Of a DNA stretch of 64,000 nt, positions 10,651 through 22,690 are shown one piece after another. The translations under genes and the position numbers were made by a program. This DNA is from Platycnemis pennipes (taxonomy: Eukaryota > Arthropoda > Insecta > Odonata > Platycnemididae): assembly GCA_933228895.1 (NCBI GenBank), contig OW121846.1, positions 75,714,064-75,778,063 on the forward strand. Reading direction: 5' to 3'. The notes below the pieces were generated by a model that searched no databases, was not told where the DNA came from, and worked only from the letters and a program-made list of their open reading frames with translations. Position 1 is the stretch's first letter. Every line of letters starts with the position of its first letter.

Positions 10651-13102
10651 CCTATTCCAAACAACTAATACGAATGAAGTCAATTTTACAATGCTAAACA
10701 GTAAACATTTATTCAATAATCCAAGGCAAAAGTACTGTTTATCTCCCGTCTAGGTTTTTCCACATTCGTCTCATAAATCAGATGCATTGAATTGTACTGG
10801 ATAGAAAGCATTTTACCTTGTACAAGAGAGGCAGACGTAAAAGTGAGTGTGACGTCTTTGACCCCCATTTGATGTGCTTACTATTACCAACTGGCAGAGA
10901 TGAAGTAGAGACTCGAAGAAGGAGTGAGAGCGGAGCTAGGGTGAATCATTTGCGACAGATTTAAATCACAACGTGAATGAAAGCGGATTCGCTAAGATGA
11001 CGTTCTTTCCTCTTCAAACTCGGAATTCCATCTCCAACCGACCTCTGTCATTTAGTGAATACGATGTACCATCACGTGATACCAAGTTGAAGATCTCCTC
11101 AAGTGATACAACAATGGAGATGGCTTATCTTTGACGTGCGACTTAGCAGGAGTTATTGATATATCGGCGGCGTGGATCACAAAAGCACCTCTCTCACATG
11201 TCGGTATTTTTTATGAGAAAGACTCATTGAATACATTGTCACAGAAGAATTTTTGAAGTGGCGAGAACACCTCCTATATCGCGGAAAACATTTGTATTTG
11301 TCGGATAAATTAATTAAATGAAAATTGTGCCGTTTTCGTGAAAGATGAAAACATTAACGCTCTGTGAAAGGAACTGAGACGTATCCTCCGTGACAAAGAC
11401 TGTGTTGCTCAAATGTTTGGTACCAATTTCGTGTGAAATGTGTTATCATTCTCCAACCTCCGGGACCCTGTTACTTGTGAAAAAATGCTGAATAGTTGTA
11501 TCCTACGTTGAAAACTGTAAATGAAAAACGGAATTCAATAGTTGTTGATAAAATGTGCTTGTCAAATTAGCTAAACCTAAAGCAATTGGCTAATAAATGG
11601 AAAAAAAGAGGCGGAATTAATGTTTTGGCACTTGCTGAATATACTGCATATTAAAACCTTTTGTTTCTGAAATAAATTACAAGATGGAAAAAACAGCCAC
11701 GTTTATCTTAAGACTGAATTATTGCACTGAATATCCTTTATAGATATTTCTCGTGCGTCAAGACAATGACTAACTTGATCTGAAGGCGCCAACTACAACA
11801 CAGACGACTCTGTCGTCTTGGTATCTTGGAATAAATTCCAATGTATCATTTCACCACGAAAGCCTTCATAACGAGCTGTGAATCATTGCATTTCTGTGGT
11901 TAATTGATGATTTTCATCAACGATTTCTACTAATATATCAAATATGTAATATTAGTAAATCTAATTTGCACAGATATACATTCCAACAAACTATCTCCAC
12001 TTTTTGACTACATACGAAAGCCCTTCACCTGTAAAAAGTTCACATATAAGGTTAATTTAAATAAGAACTACCCCCATGATCGCGTTCATTTCACAAATAC
12101 GCACTACTATTTACCATTTAAATTTACCAATAAGCTACTTATTTCACCACTATGACGAGCCTTTTGATATACGATATTTGTTTTAATAATCGCGTTTTGG
12201 TGTTAAACAATCACAGTAAAAATTAAATAGAAAATAAATTTTCCTATTTTGATGATTAGCCATGTTCTTATCTGGACTGTTTCTACTTTGAAACTTTTTC
12301 CCACTTTTTGGTCATCAGGCCCTCAAATGCCACTCCCAGCTATTGATCCGCTAAGTTTCGACTGCACTGATATTCCATAACATCACTTTTAGGTGCTAAT
12401 CACAAGCATAGTTATGTTAAGGACACGCTATTACTGCTATACCGACAATTTGCCGCATTGAGTCCTGACTACCATTATCAATTGTGCAGCATAACAAAAC
12501 TTATCTCTTATAAATGATTTATCCCTCTCCTAGCAATCAACATCAATACTGTCACATTTGTTTGTAAATTCTAGATTGGAGTTTTAACTTTTACTGTTAT
12601 GTGCTATGCTTTTGAATGACCACCACATGCGAACTCGTGGTGTGTCCACTAGGATGATATGTTTCTATTTTAGGCTTCTGTTAGTCACAATTCAACTTGA
12701 AGACGTATTTATATGAAGGTATTAAACAATGGAGGTTTTGATAATTATTCACTTTCCTATCCAGAGAATTTGATCACTCGCGTTTATCCTATAGATTGAT
12801 TACGAATTACGAATGTTGTCACCCTGACTAATTGGTATGCATACTCCAAATTACCTCTTTTCCCCCTTTATTTCAAGAAAGGCCATTATATCATTATCTT
12901 CACTTGTTTTTGAAGTTACCCGACTAGAATTTGTCGTGGAAAGGTTAGGGTGAAGAATTTTAAATTTTATTAGCGTGTGAGAAATACAGAAGAAAAAAAT
13001 AGAAGAGATGATTGGGATGTATGTGGAGATAACGTATTTGATTATGAGGCCCGAAGCTTGAAATAACACCAGTTGACAAGTTGTTTAAGCAAAAGAAGGT
13101 GT
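10651..13102. other. Gene-free AT-rich sequence
   Basis: No exon-like ORF, TE motif or repeat shared with the rest of the window was found over 2.4 kb. Short frames near 12851-13069 have no signature. Confidence 0.5.
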
Positions 13103-13150
13103 CGTTTCGATGCCTTCTTTTCTTAAAGGCATCGTTACGATGATCTTAAC
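13103..13150 (-). repeat. Hairpin followed by CGAAAC
   Basis: CGATGCCTT (13108-13116) and AAGGCATCG (13126-13134) form a perfect 9-bp stem with a 9-base loop. On the minus strand the stem runs straight into CATCGAAACGAC. It is one of several hairpin-plus-CGAAAC structures in the window (see 16029, 25729, 35745 and 59955). Confidence 0.5.
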
Positions 13151-14269
13151 CCGCGCACTGAAATCTGAATGGTCAGTGTAACCGCGTCTCACACACTCAA
13201 ATGAAATCTTCCCTTTAGCATCGCTCGCTGTCGAGCCAATCACACGCGGTACATTCTCAAAGACAACATAATTGGTCGGAGACGCAGGAAGTGTAGCTGG
13301 ATTCCGAGAACGATGAAATGGCGGCTGATTGAGAAAAGGGACCGTTGAATTGGGCCGCAGCTTCAATTGAAGCACTTAAGTCGGGGCACTCTAGTCGGGA
13401 TTGAGGGGCAGCGTTGGAGGAAAGGGGTTTGACAAATTACTGGGTCACTGGCAAGGCGGGTTGATGTTTACACGGTGTACATCGATTTTATATCACGGGT
13501 GATCTCATTGGCATGAATTTGCATCAGCGTGTCGAAGGTTAACAGTGGATGTCATATTTGAGTGCTGCACGCTCACATCATTGGCTTGGAGGAAACTAAC
13601 TCAGCCATAAATATGTTTCTCTTTCATCGTGGGCTTGCAGCGTACTTCATAATCCGACAGATGTCCAAGAGGTTCAGCTAGACGCTCCATGCCCAGTATT
13701 GTGAAAGGTTGTAACTTCTAAGAGTAGCTCATTTTGCCAATAGTTTGCCAGGAATAAATTTATTTCCAGTACGACAGTCTAAGCGCTGATGACTTATCCG
13801 TAGTTACTCCAAACTTAGCATTTAAAAAATGAACTCCTACCCGATGCATGCGTAACCAAATTTAGTAATCCTTTGACACAATCATAAAGTATCCATATTA
13901 AATAAAACCTCCTATCCTTACCCGAAGTAAGTAATTAAAAGAGGACTAACGATTATTTATTCCAAACGCAGTGATGATCGTAAGAAAAACGTCATTACTG
14001 GACTCCAGCTATTTTTTAAATGCGGCAGTTAATCCTGTCGTTCAATCCTAATTTAATAAGAGTTTTACATCATAAACTTGCTGTGATAACCCTAAATTTA
14101 TTTTAAGGGACTGAAATTTTCAATGAGACACCATCAATGAAATGGTAAACCTTTGCCTTAAAAAGGGCTATAAATACGTGATAAGAGTCATAGTAGTACT
14201 TGTATATGTTACGTCAGGTTATCTTGCTCCGTGCAATCTAAATAAACCCAAAGCTTAATTAACTATTAG
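13151..14269. other. Gene-free sequence
   Basis: A moderately CpG-rich patch at 13140-13440 opens a minus-strand frame (13375-13085) with no recognisable domain. The 14-bp palindrome GCTTCAATTGAAGC lies at 13360-13373. Nothing is seen after that. Confidence 0.45.
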
Positions 14270-14445
14270 GTGAACGCAGCATTCATCCTCTGGGCGGGAT
14301 TTGAACTTTTTGACGTGGATTCGAACCTCATCTAATATATGGATTTGGACACTCCGATATTTTCTTCCCGTGAAGAATCTTGAGTGAAATATTCGGGTAG
14401 CTATGTGTGCGCTCTACCGACCTGACTACCGCGGCCTTGAATAAT
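14270..14445 (-). repeat. tRNA-derived SINE fragment
   Basis: The minus strand starts with GCCGCGGTAGTCAGGTCGGT then AGAGCGC (14437-14409), an A-box-like head. After about 80 intervening bases it gives GAGGTTCGAATCC (14329-14317). A second B-box-like string, AAAAGTTCAAATCCCGCC, follows at 14310-14293. The long A-to-B distance suggests an insertion or a fusion of two heads. Confidence 0.5.
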
Positions 14446-15894
14446 ATAAGTTTACCCATAGAGCAAAGGAAAAGCAAGATTTTCCTTCCCTTAGTTTCAT
14501 TCATAATTTCCTACCCTCTCCCTTATAAAGCATTAAAATCTGATGGAAAATATATATTATTTTATTGTACATAGTGCCCTTAATGCTTTTGAATGAGTGT
14601 TGGGGTTATATATTAAAGCTTAAAGTTGAATATATGTTAAGCCTTTAGTTGGTAATTTGCATAAGAGAGAGACAGCAAGTAGAGTCTGTCAAGATAGTTT
14701 TGTGGGTCAATGCAAATGCACCTCGTGCCACTTAAACACAGCTCCCCACAGTTTCTCATTCCCTTCATACTCTACTTTCAATTCCAAAGATATTTCTCTT
14801 ACAATAACTGTCATAATATTTCTTCTGAGATATACATATCCTCGCCTCTTTAGCTCAAGATGTTGGACCAGGAATAATGCCCCATAGGAAACGAGCCCAC
14901 GAAGGAAAATTGCATATTGCTCTGAAAAAAACCTCCAAATCACCCAGCCATTGTTTTATCTATCTAATTTTAATGTGAAAATAATATATACGATGAATTT
15001 CATTTTTTAAACACTTAAAATTGAAAAATTCATTATTTCCACCTCTCTCCCCTAAGAAGCATTTAAATCATTCCTAAGCCTCCTTTAACGCTGTTTTCTG
15101 TGACATCTACCACATCCTTAGAAATCTAGCTTATGATGAGTAAGGTTGCTTTTAAAGCTCTTTCATCCCACTTTATTTTACTCCATGAATCACAGTGAGC
15201 CAATTAAAACGTAGAAGAAAAAAGATGATTTTACTGCTTCTTTCTATGTCCCTCTCTATGGATATTTTTGATGCTTGTTCTACAAAAACTCACTCATCTA
15301 GCTTTCATGAAAACTTAATTTTATTGGAGAATAATGCTATTTTTTTAATTATCAAGTATTGAAGTACTTCCTATATTATTCCTACTAATCAGGGGAATAT
15401 AATTTCATATGCCTGGTGAATGCCAACTCACCAAATCAGGTGAAATTTATGATAAGGGAATAGCAATACCTTGTTTGGGCATGCACAAGTGTGTCCCTTG
15501 TGCCACTGAGTAGAGTGGGGTACTATTGTCGTCAGCCCAACTATCGTTGTTCCTTAAACAAATGTTCAATATTTATGAGACTACCATACTTGCCCTGCTA
15601 TCTGAATCATGCTCAACATCATTTCACCTCGCCAATGTGCTTTTAAGCCTCTCTTGCAAATATTTGAATATCCTTACAGGAGAAGAGATGTTTCGCTTAT
15701 TATGTAGCCATCAGACTGATTGAGTAATACCTCCTGCTTCTGCAGTGGTATCTTTTCCTTAAAAACGCAAAAAAACATAATGATTACAAAGTAAAAATAT
15801 AGGTGTTCACATAATATGCTGTGAATGTACATACCTTAAAGATCCAATTACACCAGTAATAAAGGTAAGTATCCTCTTAACTGGAGCACAATAC
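14446..15894. other. Gene-free AT-rich sequence
   Basis: Small open frames (14657-14887, 15526-15723) show no motif. No shared repeat was noticed. Confidence 0.5.
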
Positions 15895-16104
15895 TAACTG
15901 AAAAATGAGCAACTTCCACAGAGAAAAACGTTTATTGCGGCCGGGTTTCGCTTTTTACAACATGGCCAAGGCCAGGCCTTCAGTCCTGATCCAGTCCCAG
16001 TCCAGTCAGTCAGGTCAGGCCTTCAGGCCTGAAGATGCTGTAAAAATCGAAACCCGGTCGCAATAAACGTTTTTCTCTGTGGAAGTTGCTCATTTTTCAG
16101 TTAC
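15895..16104. repeat. Large palindrome: two ~67-bp arms around a ~75-bp spacer
   Basis: The left arm (15895-15962) begins TAACTGAAAAATGAGCAACT and contains CGTTTATTGCGGCCGGGTTT. The right arm (16037-16104) is its reverse complement with only two or three mismatches. The spacer is GC-rich and built from overlapping AGGCCTTCAG and CAGTCC units, so it can fold further. The right arm reads CCTGAAGATGCTGTAAAAAT followed by CGAAACCCGG, the same class of motif as other hairpins here. No ORF is inside. It may be an inverted pair of element ends or a MITE-like foldback. Confidence 0.85.
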
Positions 16105-16429
16105 TATTTTGTCACGTTTCCACTTAATCACGCCTGAAACCTCAGAATTGGTACCTGGAGCACTGCCAATATTCTGCTCACTTTTCATGCGTGCCCTTTT
16201 CTATTCCCTCGTTGTACTTTTTTCTATTTCCTGTGCTGGATATATTTTGGCATACGAATAATTGCAAAAGCTTCCTGAGAGCATGGCAATAGTTTCTTTT
16301 AATTAAATTTAAAGAGAGGAAAAGGGCCACGCAGAGAAAATATAAAAATTATTCACAAATGAGATGTGCTAGCAACAAAAATGGATACAAATGACGGTTT
16401 GAGGGAAAGTTATGTTGTGTTATGTTGTT
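16105..16429. other. Gene-free sequence
   Basis: Nothing recognisable between the palindrome and the adjacent SINE. Confidence 0.5.
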
Positions 16430-16718
16430 CAGGGGAGGCGACCGACAGCTGAGGTTATTTGCGCCATTTAGGATAGGTGGGTAATTGGGTAATGGTAGGA
16501 GTTTTCAGGAAACGGAGGAAGGGTGGAGAGAAACCCGGCGTCGGAATCAGCCTGCTCTTAACGACAGGCGCCAAGGGTACCACGACTTAACGTCCAATCC
16601 GACGGACGGAGTACTGAACCTGAAGGGACCGGTTTACCACTGAAGAATCTGTCACTGATGGGAATAGAACCCGGAACCTCGGGGTGGGAGGCCAGTACTC
16701 TAGCCACCACACTAAACT
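16430..16718 (-). mobile_element. SINE-2 copy (minus strand)
   Basis: On the minus strand the tRNA-like head (GGTGGCTAGAGTACTGGCCT, about 16709-16690) is followed by the B-box region GAGGTTCCGGGTTCTATTCC. The core is CGTCCGTCGGATTGGACGTT (16611-16592), and the end is CCTCAGCTGTCGGTCGCCTC (16455-16436). It aligns along its whole length with 26556-26893, apart from about 40 missing bases just after the B box. Confidence 0.82.
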
Positions 16719-17370
16719 AAATATGGGATCCATTATACGGAAAGAAAGACGAATAAAGACAGTGGATGAAATATATGAAATAAAGATAATAGTACCGGCA
16801 GTCAGTTGTAAGGGGAATGTGTATTCAGTTTGTCGCAATATAGCAAAGGTACCATGTAGTGAAGAAATAAATCATGAAGTATAAATGCATGAAATCGTAT
16901 TTAAAAAAAGTTTTGAGGAATGGAAGAGTAAAGCTAAGTGAGCTGGGAGAAGATAGTGAAGAATTGCAAGAATATTGGCAGATGGCATTCTGTGCGGAAA
17001 GTTGACTCATAAAAAGCCTGTAGGGCCAAATCAGAGCGTAAAATAATCATTCCGGGCATTGCTTTCATGGTAAATTGAAGCGTCTTCTATTAATTTTAGA
17101 AAATTAATAACTAGTTATAGTTTTCATCAATCATATAAATTCCATAACTGTAGTCCAATTTTGTAAGACCTAAATCACAGCCCGTTAATGATTCCTGACC
17201 CATGCCCACAAGCGCATGGTATTACCTTTATTATCATATATCTCTATAGGTTACAACTAACTATTATACATTTACATAGGTAAATGAGGCTAATGGATTG
17301 AATTAATTACGAATAATGAGAACGACCCTCTATCAGAGGAGATAGGAGTGATGAGCCTCCTATCCTATCT
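16719..17370. other. Gene-free AT-rich sequence
   Basis: Short frames on both strands at 16684-17010 have no signature. Nothing else was seen. Confidence 0.5.
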
Positions 17371-17690
17371 CCCGCCATCAGCTGCCGAGGTTAGTTGGGA
17401 TTTTGGCGGAAGGTCCTGAGTTCGAATCCTGGGAGAGGTCTCTGGACATATCCTGTATTATTTCCTGGCTATCAGGTCTTTTTGAGAAACCGCGAGCGGA
17501 ACGAGGAAAGCAATCGGCCCCAACCCTGACGTGTGAATTTCACTTTCCATTGGGCGTATTTTATTTGGAGCTCTACCCTTACCAGCCAGACCATGTTCAG
17601 GTTGAACACAACTTATTGGATTTTTACAATCACTTACATCTGGAAATACAGGCGTAGAAGTAAGGAAACTACTAATCAGAACGTACATAT
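17371..17690 (+). mobile_element. SINE-1-related element, diverged
   Basis: The head contains GTCCTGAGTTCGAATCCTGG (B box, 17412-17431). The distal part has GGCCCCAACCCTGACGTGTG, then AATTTCAC, CCATTGGGCG and CATGTTCAGGTTGAAC. This is the order seen in the SINE-1 copies at 32696 and 56361 (CCCTACCCTGAATGTGTGAA ... CCATTGGC ... CCTTCAGGTTGAA). The middle differs, so it may be a subfamily. Open frames here are incidental. Confidence 0.62.
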
Positions 17691-17743
17691 GGAGTATGTT
17701 TCTTTACAGACATATCATTTACATAAGACACATGGACGATGAC

Positions 17744-18128
17744 AGCAGCGGAGAAGAAAAGGGTGGAAGCATTCGAAATGTGGTGTTACCGAAGAATGAT
17801 GATGAAAGATAAAACGGATTCACCGAGTAAGTAACGAGGAAGCCCTAAGAAGAGTGGGAGAAAAGAGAAGTCTGCTGAAAACTATAAAAAGAAGTCTGCT
17901 GAAAACTATAAAAAGAAGAAGTGGCAACTTAATTGACCATATCTTAAGACAAGATGGCCTGATGAAGACAATCGTCGAAAGAAAAGTGAACGGAAAGAAT
18001 TAAAAAAGTAGGCCTCGTATTAGTTATATAGAGCAGGTCGTGAAGGACGTGAAAGAGAGGAATTACGTCAATATGAAGAGGTTGGGTCAAACTAATCCTG
18101 GGATTGTTGACCTATGATGATGATGAGG
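17744..18128 (+). pseudogene. RTE-like retrotransposon ORF, C-terminal remnant
   Basis: The plus strand encodes, across one frameshift and one stop, the typical tail of RTE-type endonuclease/reverse transcriptases: VEAFEMWCYRRM, NEEALRRVGEKRSLL, LIDHILRQDGLMKTI, then RPRISYIEQVVKDVKERNY. It ends with a TGATGATGATGAG tract at 18115-18128, like the short simple-repeat tails of RTE elements. A 27-bp tandem duplication (AGTCTGCTGAAAACTATAAA unit) lies at about 17869-17922. It is inactive. Assignment to RTE rather than a related clade is inferred from motif order. Confidence 0.72.
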
Positions 18129-18345
18129 ACTTTATGGGAGAGTTATCAATGAAATGAAGGATTTTAAACTGACAAAAATGCAGGTGGTACAACTCAAATA
18201 TAAATGAAAAATATGTAGAGATCCAAAAACCCAACAAGTGGAAATATACTTGGTAGGTTTTTCTTTATTTGTGGGGGTAAACAATGCGGTATGAGGGATA
18301 TTTATATATGGTATCCTTTTTTCATCCATGAATGTTGTCACACTC

Positions 18346-18553
18346 ATTAATTATTGCCTAGCATTAATGGGTCTGATGAAGACAGTCGTCGAGGGAAAGG
18401 TGAACAGGAAGAATGGAAAAGGCAGGTCACGTATGAGACGTATGGAAAATGTTGTGAAGGATGTCAAAGAGAGGAATTATGTCAATATGAAGACGTATAT
18501 AGAAGAGTCGAGTGGAGGGCTGAGTCAAACCAATCCTAGGATTGTTGACCGTT
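18346..18553 (+). pseudogene. Second RTE-like C-terminal remnant
   Basis: It repeats the end of the neighbouring remnant: LMKTVVEGKVNRKNGKGRSR, VVKDVKERNYVNMK, then in another frame EWRAESNQS before a stop. One frameshift separates the last two parts. It lies 220 bp from the first copy in the same orientation, so it is either a tandem duplicate or an independent insertion. The insert EESSGG shows the VEWRAESNQS end that the first copy has lost. Confidence 0.7.
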
Positions 18554-19323
18554 TACCAAACAAAAACAAAGTTTTTATCTCCAATTTTTGTGAAATTATT
18601 AAATATGAACCGATTTGCTAGAGGTAAGAAGAAGAGAAGAAACCGATGGAGTGTTTGGCTTGTCTCACTTATTGTGGGTGGCTACGGTCAGAGGTTGATT
18701 ATTCAAAATGATTAAGGTCTAAATACAGAAAAATGGGGGTAGAGCAATAATTTTTAAACAAATCTACCCATTAAAAAACATGTATCTTATGTGCAAAGAG
18801 ACTTAAGGTCTGAAATTCATCGAAGATTACGAAATAAAGTATGCTTCGGTCGATAAATTTAGCACAAAGTACTATGCTTATGTACCGACAATAGGATTTC
18901 AATTAAATAAGAGCTAGACGCGTCCTAAAGTGTCATTATCATCACCATTGCAGTCATCGATCGCACAGTTTTTTGGCACTGCCACTCGATTCCTTTATCG
19001 CCAATCCGATTCATATTAGGATGATTCTACTCTTTTATATCCTTCACTCATTGCACAATTGTTTTATACGAGGCCTGCTTTTACTCTTCATCCCGTCAGC
19101 TTTCCCTCGGCTATTGTCATCAGAGCGTCAAGTCACTAGATATGGGCGATTAGGTAGTCCCACATTCTCTTTCATGATTTCATCGTACATCTTTTTCCCT
19201 CACTTTCCCTTTTAGGACTTCTTCGTTTGTCTCTCAATGTATCCATTTTTATCTTCATCAGTCTTCTGTAGCATCAAATTTCGAAAGCTCCGAACCTTTA
19301 ACCTCTGGGAACTATGCGGCCAA
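18554..19323. other. Gene-free sequence
   Basis: Nothing recognised. Short hydrophobic ORFs at 18973-19215 lack features of a real gene. Confidence 0.45.
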
Positions 19324-20014
19324 ACCGAGAGAAAGATAGGATTTATTAAAAGAGTACGTGGGAAATGTGATGAGAAAACAAAAGAGCAATGTCAATTTTC
19401 ACCAGTTAGGCCCCACCTTGATATATGTAGCCAGTGTATGGGATTCGAATGAAATTGGTTTGATCAGAGATACAGTGTGAAGCTAAGAGTAGCTAGGTAT
19501 GTTGAAAGGTGTTACGATAGGTTTAGTAGTGTATCAGAATTAATACAACGATTAGGTTGGGAATCATTATTAGATCGTAGGTTAAAATACAGATTAAATC
19601 TATTAAATACATTTAAAACGGATAGCTTTACTGAAGATGTTAGATATATATTAAAAACACTAGCGTATTATGCTAGATTCGATCAGATACATAAGATTAG
19701 AGAGATAAATTGTCGTACCGATAGATTTAAGATGTCATTTTACCCCTTACTATTAGAGAACACAATAGGAAGCATGGCAAAGGGATAGGTAGGCGAAATT
19801 TTGTAGTCTGTAGCGCATGATGCATGCATTAACAACCAATCCCTTTATTATTTTGTAGATACTAACCATGTAGCTGTATGTGACCCGTATTATCAAAATG
19901 TTTCCATGTAGTACCCTAGTTGCATGTCAACAGAGCATGTTTTGGTGATCTTCACCCCCTGACACACACCCTCGCGCTGGCTTACAGAGTATCGCTTAGA
20001 TTTAGATGTAGATG
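19324..20014 (+). mobile_element. CR1-like 5'-truncated copy (C-terminal coding plus 3' UTR)
   Basis: It starts in the stretch encoding GFIKRVRGKCDEKTKE (19338 onward) and passes through a damaged SPVRPHLDICSQCMGF (for SLVRPHLEYAASVWDP). It then carries the conserved C-terminal region, a stop at about 19786, and a ~225-bp 3' UTR with CACCCCCTGACACACACCCT. It ends in TAGATTTAGATGTAGATG. This copy best shows that the short repeats elsewhere are the 3' UTR of this family. Confidence 0.88.
19477..19788 (+). pseudogene. C-terminal region of the CR1-like polyprotein
   Basis: This 103-codon open stretch carries RVARYVERCYDRFSSVSELI, LGWESLLDRRLKYRLNLL, YYARFDQIHKIREINCRTD and RFKMSFYPLLLENTIGS. All are conserved in the other copies at 48302-48631 and 36-272. 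In CR1-type elements this lies past the RT thumb and its exact role is not established. The upstream catalytic domains are absent, so this is a remnant even though the frame is long. Confidence 0.8.
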
Positions 20015-20928
20015 CTTAATACTCTACTACTCCAATCATCCATTCCTCACTGCCACGGTGAAGTATGCTCCAGATGCAAGTTCAAATAGCTTTTTTCTTA
20101 CTTCCAAGCTTATATTTCAGCTGTTGATATTTATTTTCTTTAAGACTGCTTGTTTACCTAGGCTATTGATTCTGGTAGAATCACTGATACTCCAATCTCT
20201 GGTTATTCGATAATCCTTCACAGCTTCGAGCATTTGTTTCCCGAGTTGGTCTTCGCATCATTCCTTCTTCTGCAGACACCTTCCTTTTCTTCTTCTTATT
20301 GGCCTCCACGTCATATCCACCCTATGTATTTGAACGAGAACCATTCTTAAATCTCTTTCTGAGTCACTCATGAACGCTTTCACATCGGTATATCATAGCT
20401 TCCTCTAGAATAATCACTCCGTTTCCTTGATTTATCTCACTGCCTTCTGGATGTATTAATTAAAAATTATAAGGTGAGAGTGCACAAACTTGCCTTGCTC
20501 TTCCCTCCAAGGTTGCTGATCCACTACTGGGTACACATTTAATCACAGGCGACTGGTTTTATATAAACTGCGGATAACTCTCCGTAGCTTGTCATAGCCA
20601 AGGAAAAATGGGCCCCGCAACTCGAGTTGTTTACCACTCAGACTGATCTATTGAGGTCGGACTGAGAACTTAGAATGGTATCTCCCGCCATCTGATCCGT
20701 CCCGTCCCCAATACCACCAATATGACCTGGTGGCTTGATTTCCCAAATTGATCTGAATTGACAAGACCAATCGGAGTTTGCTTGGTGATCGCAGTCGTCT
20801 CTTGATCTGTTCCCTTCTCTCTCTTTTTTTTTCTCTTCTCTCTCTCACCCCCCCCCCTTTCTTTCCACCAGCATCACCTCAGTCGGAAATCCTGAAAGGG
20901 AGATGGTAAAAAGATGGTTTTTGCGGAC
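20015..20928. other. Gene-free stretch with polypyrimidine/poly-C tract
   Basis: 20811-20870 is a CT microsatellite running into ten consecutive C, followed by more pyrimidines. The rest holds no recognised gene or shared repeat. Confidence 0.55.
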
Positions 20929-21341
20929 CAATAAACAGCCGATTATCCGCACGCGCGTTATCCGGACTGCGGACTATTCGTGCATCGCCAATCTATTTAG
21001 TGTATCGACAGTGTTAAGTAAACTTTTGTTATTTTCCTCCAATCGTTACTTTCACTACGGTCCTACCGACTGGTCCGATGTGTTACGCCAGGCTTCGTGC
21101 CGCAACCCGAGGCTTGCGAACATTTAATTGCGGCCGGGACAGCTCTACTGGATTCTTCTTTGACGTAAAATTCTATTTCTTACCGCTACGATCTTTTTGT
21201 TGGCAGAGTGTGTTAATTTCTTGGGGAATTTATTTAATTTGGCGGTGCACCGTAGAGAAATTAATCCGGACAGAAAGGAGCAGCGGATTATCCGTGTTTC
21301 CCGTTTATCCGTGTACCCTTTACCAGTCATCAGCAACTCTG
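20929..21341 (+). mobile_element. pogo-like MITE, copy 2
   Basis: It shares with copy 1 the start ATAAACAGCCGATTATCCGC then ACGCGCGTTATCC, the centre GCCAGGCTTCGTGCCGCAAC, and GGATTATCCGTGTTTCCCGT near the right side. The outer CAG ends are eroded on both sides, so target duplication cannot be read. Confidence 0.78.
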
Positions 21342-22644
21342 GAACACAAAAATTAAGGCCGTATCCGAATTCGCCAACTAGCTGCCTAAATGCTCTCTTC
21401 ATAGGGATTTAGTCATCTAATGTTGCCGTCAAAAAAGTGAGCATGAAGTGTATCCTTTTGCGACGCAATCTTTAAAAACCATCCCATAATTCTTAGCGCC
21501 TTTGGAGGATAGAAGAATGGTTGTTGTGGTAACAAAATGTAAACAATTACTTGCGTGATGTTGTTTGCTCTTAATGGAGTCGACGAAATACTTCATGCGT
21601 GATTTTGATATTATTTCGTTTTTTCCCTTCAGAAAGATTGAAATTAATGTGTTAAAAACGACAAATATAAATTATAGGCAATCCTAGATAATAACGGAAA
21701 ATAATTCATTTCTGTTTTTTTAAACAATGATTGTGAGGCATGTGGTTGAAGTTTCTGATATGAGTTTTTGAAATTCGTACGGTAGTTTCCTCTTCTGATT
21801 GTACATTATTTGTAATAAAGCGCGGCCGATGTTCAATAAATAAATACCGTCAGCCTTGATTTGATCACCAAACCGGGTATTTCACCGACAAATCAGTTCC
21901 TTTCTATTTTATTATCTGCACAAAAAATTGTACGACACTGTACTTGGACGTAACCATGGATTATCTTGTAAATTGATTCACTTCAAACCAAAGCTTGTGT
22001 AAATTAAATGGAAAAAGCATTAAATTACGTAATAGAATAAGCGAAACGTGATTGCTGTCTGCAATATCTGGTAATGCAGGCTTTGTAATGCTAGACGTAG
22101 GTGAAAATGGTGAAAGTCTTACCACTACAGCGAGTATTTGATCAAATAATAATATGAAAACAATCTATGTCAATGGTCGAGCTTAAGCTAGAAGTGTGGT
22201 ATTTGCTGAGAAAATAGTTTTTAATTCAAAACAGAATATCTCCGGTGATCATCCTTTTAACTCCATAAGTTAGTATTGGAACTAAAGTTCTTCAAAAATG
22301 ACCGATAGTGAAATACCTCAATTCAGGTTTTTGCCACTTATTTATTTTAAAGTACCATTGTTACACCGTAGGTTGCGAAACTAGCTTTCGTCCGAATTCA
22401 TGCTACTTTTAGTGATGGGGGAATTAAGACACCTTCGATGCCTAATAAAACATGCTTAATTCCTAATGGCTAATGAATTCGGACACGGCTTAAAACTTAT
22501 ATTTGTTATCAACATTTGTTTATATATTCCCACCAAACCCCGAAACTGTGATATAAATTCATGATTCTGAATGACTCGATTACGGATATTTACAGGACGA
22601 AATCTAATGATGTAGTTTTGGTGTTGACCATTGTATATATTTCT
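21342..22644. other. Gene-free AT-rich sequence
   Basis: Nothing recognisable was found on either strand. Confidence 0.5.
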
Positions 22645-22690
22645 ATTTAGCCCTGAAGATGGAATAAATTATATTCCGTAACGTTGGCAA
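22645..22690 (+). repeat. Short hairpin after CCTGAAGATG
   Basis: CCCTGAAGATGGAATA is followed by AATTA and TATTCC, giving a 6-bp stem (GGAATA/TATTCC), then GTAACG. The layout resembles the right side of the palindrome at 16029-16060 (CCTGAAGATG, then CGAAAC). Confidence 0.4.

Noticed and set aside
17958..17980. CTGATGAAGACAATCGTCGAAAG as a possible hammerhead ribozyme core
   Set aside because: It encodes the conserved LMKTIVE stretch of the RTE-like ORF, the flanking stems I and III are not present, and the second copy at 18373 breaks the GAAA.
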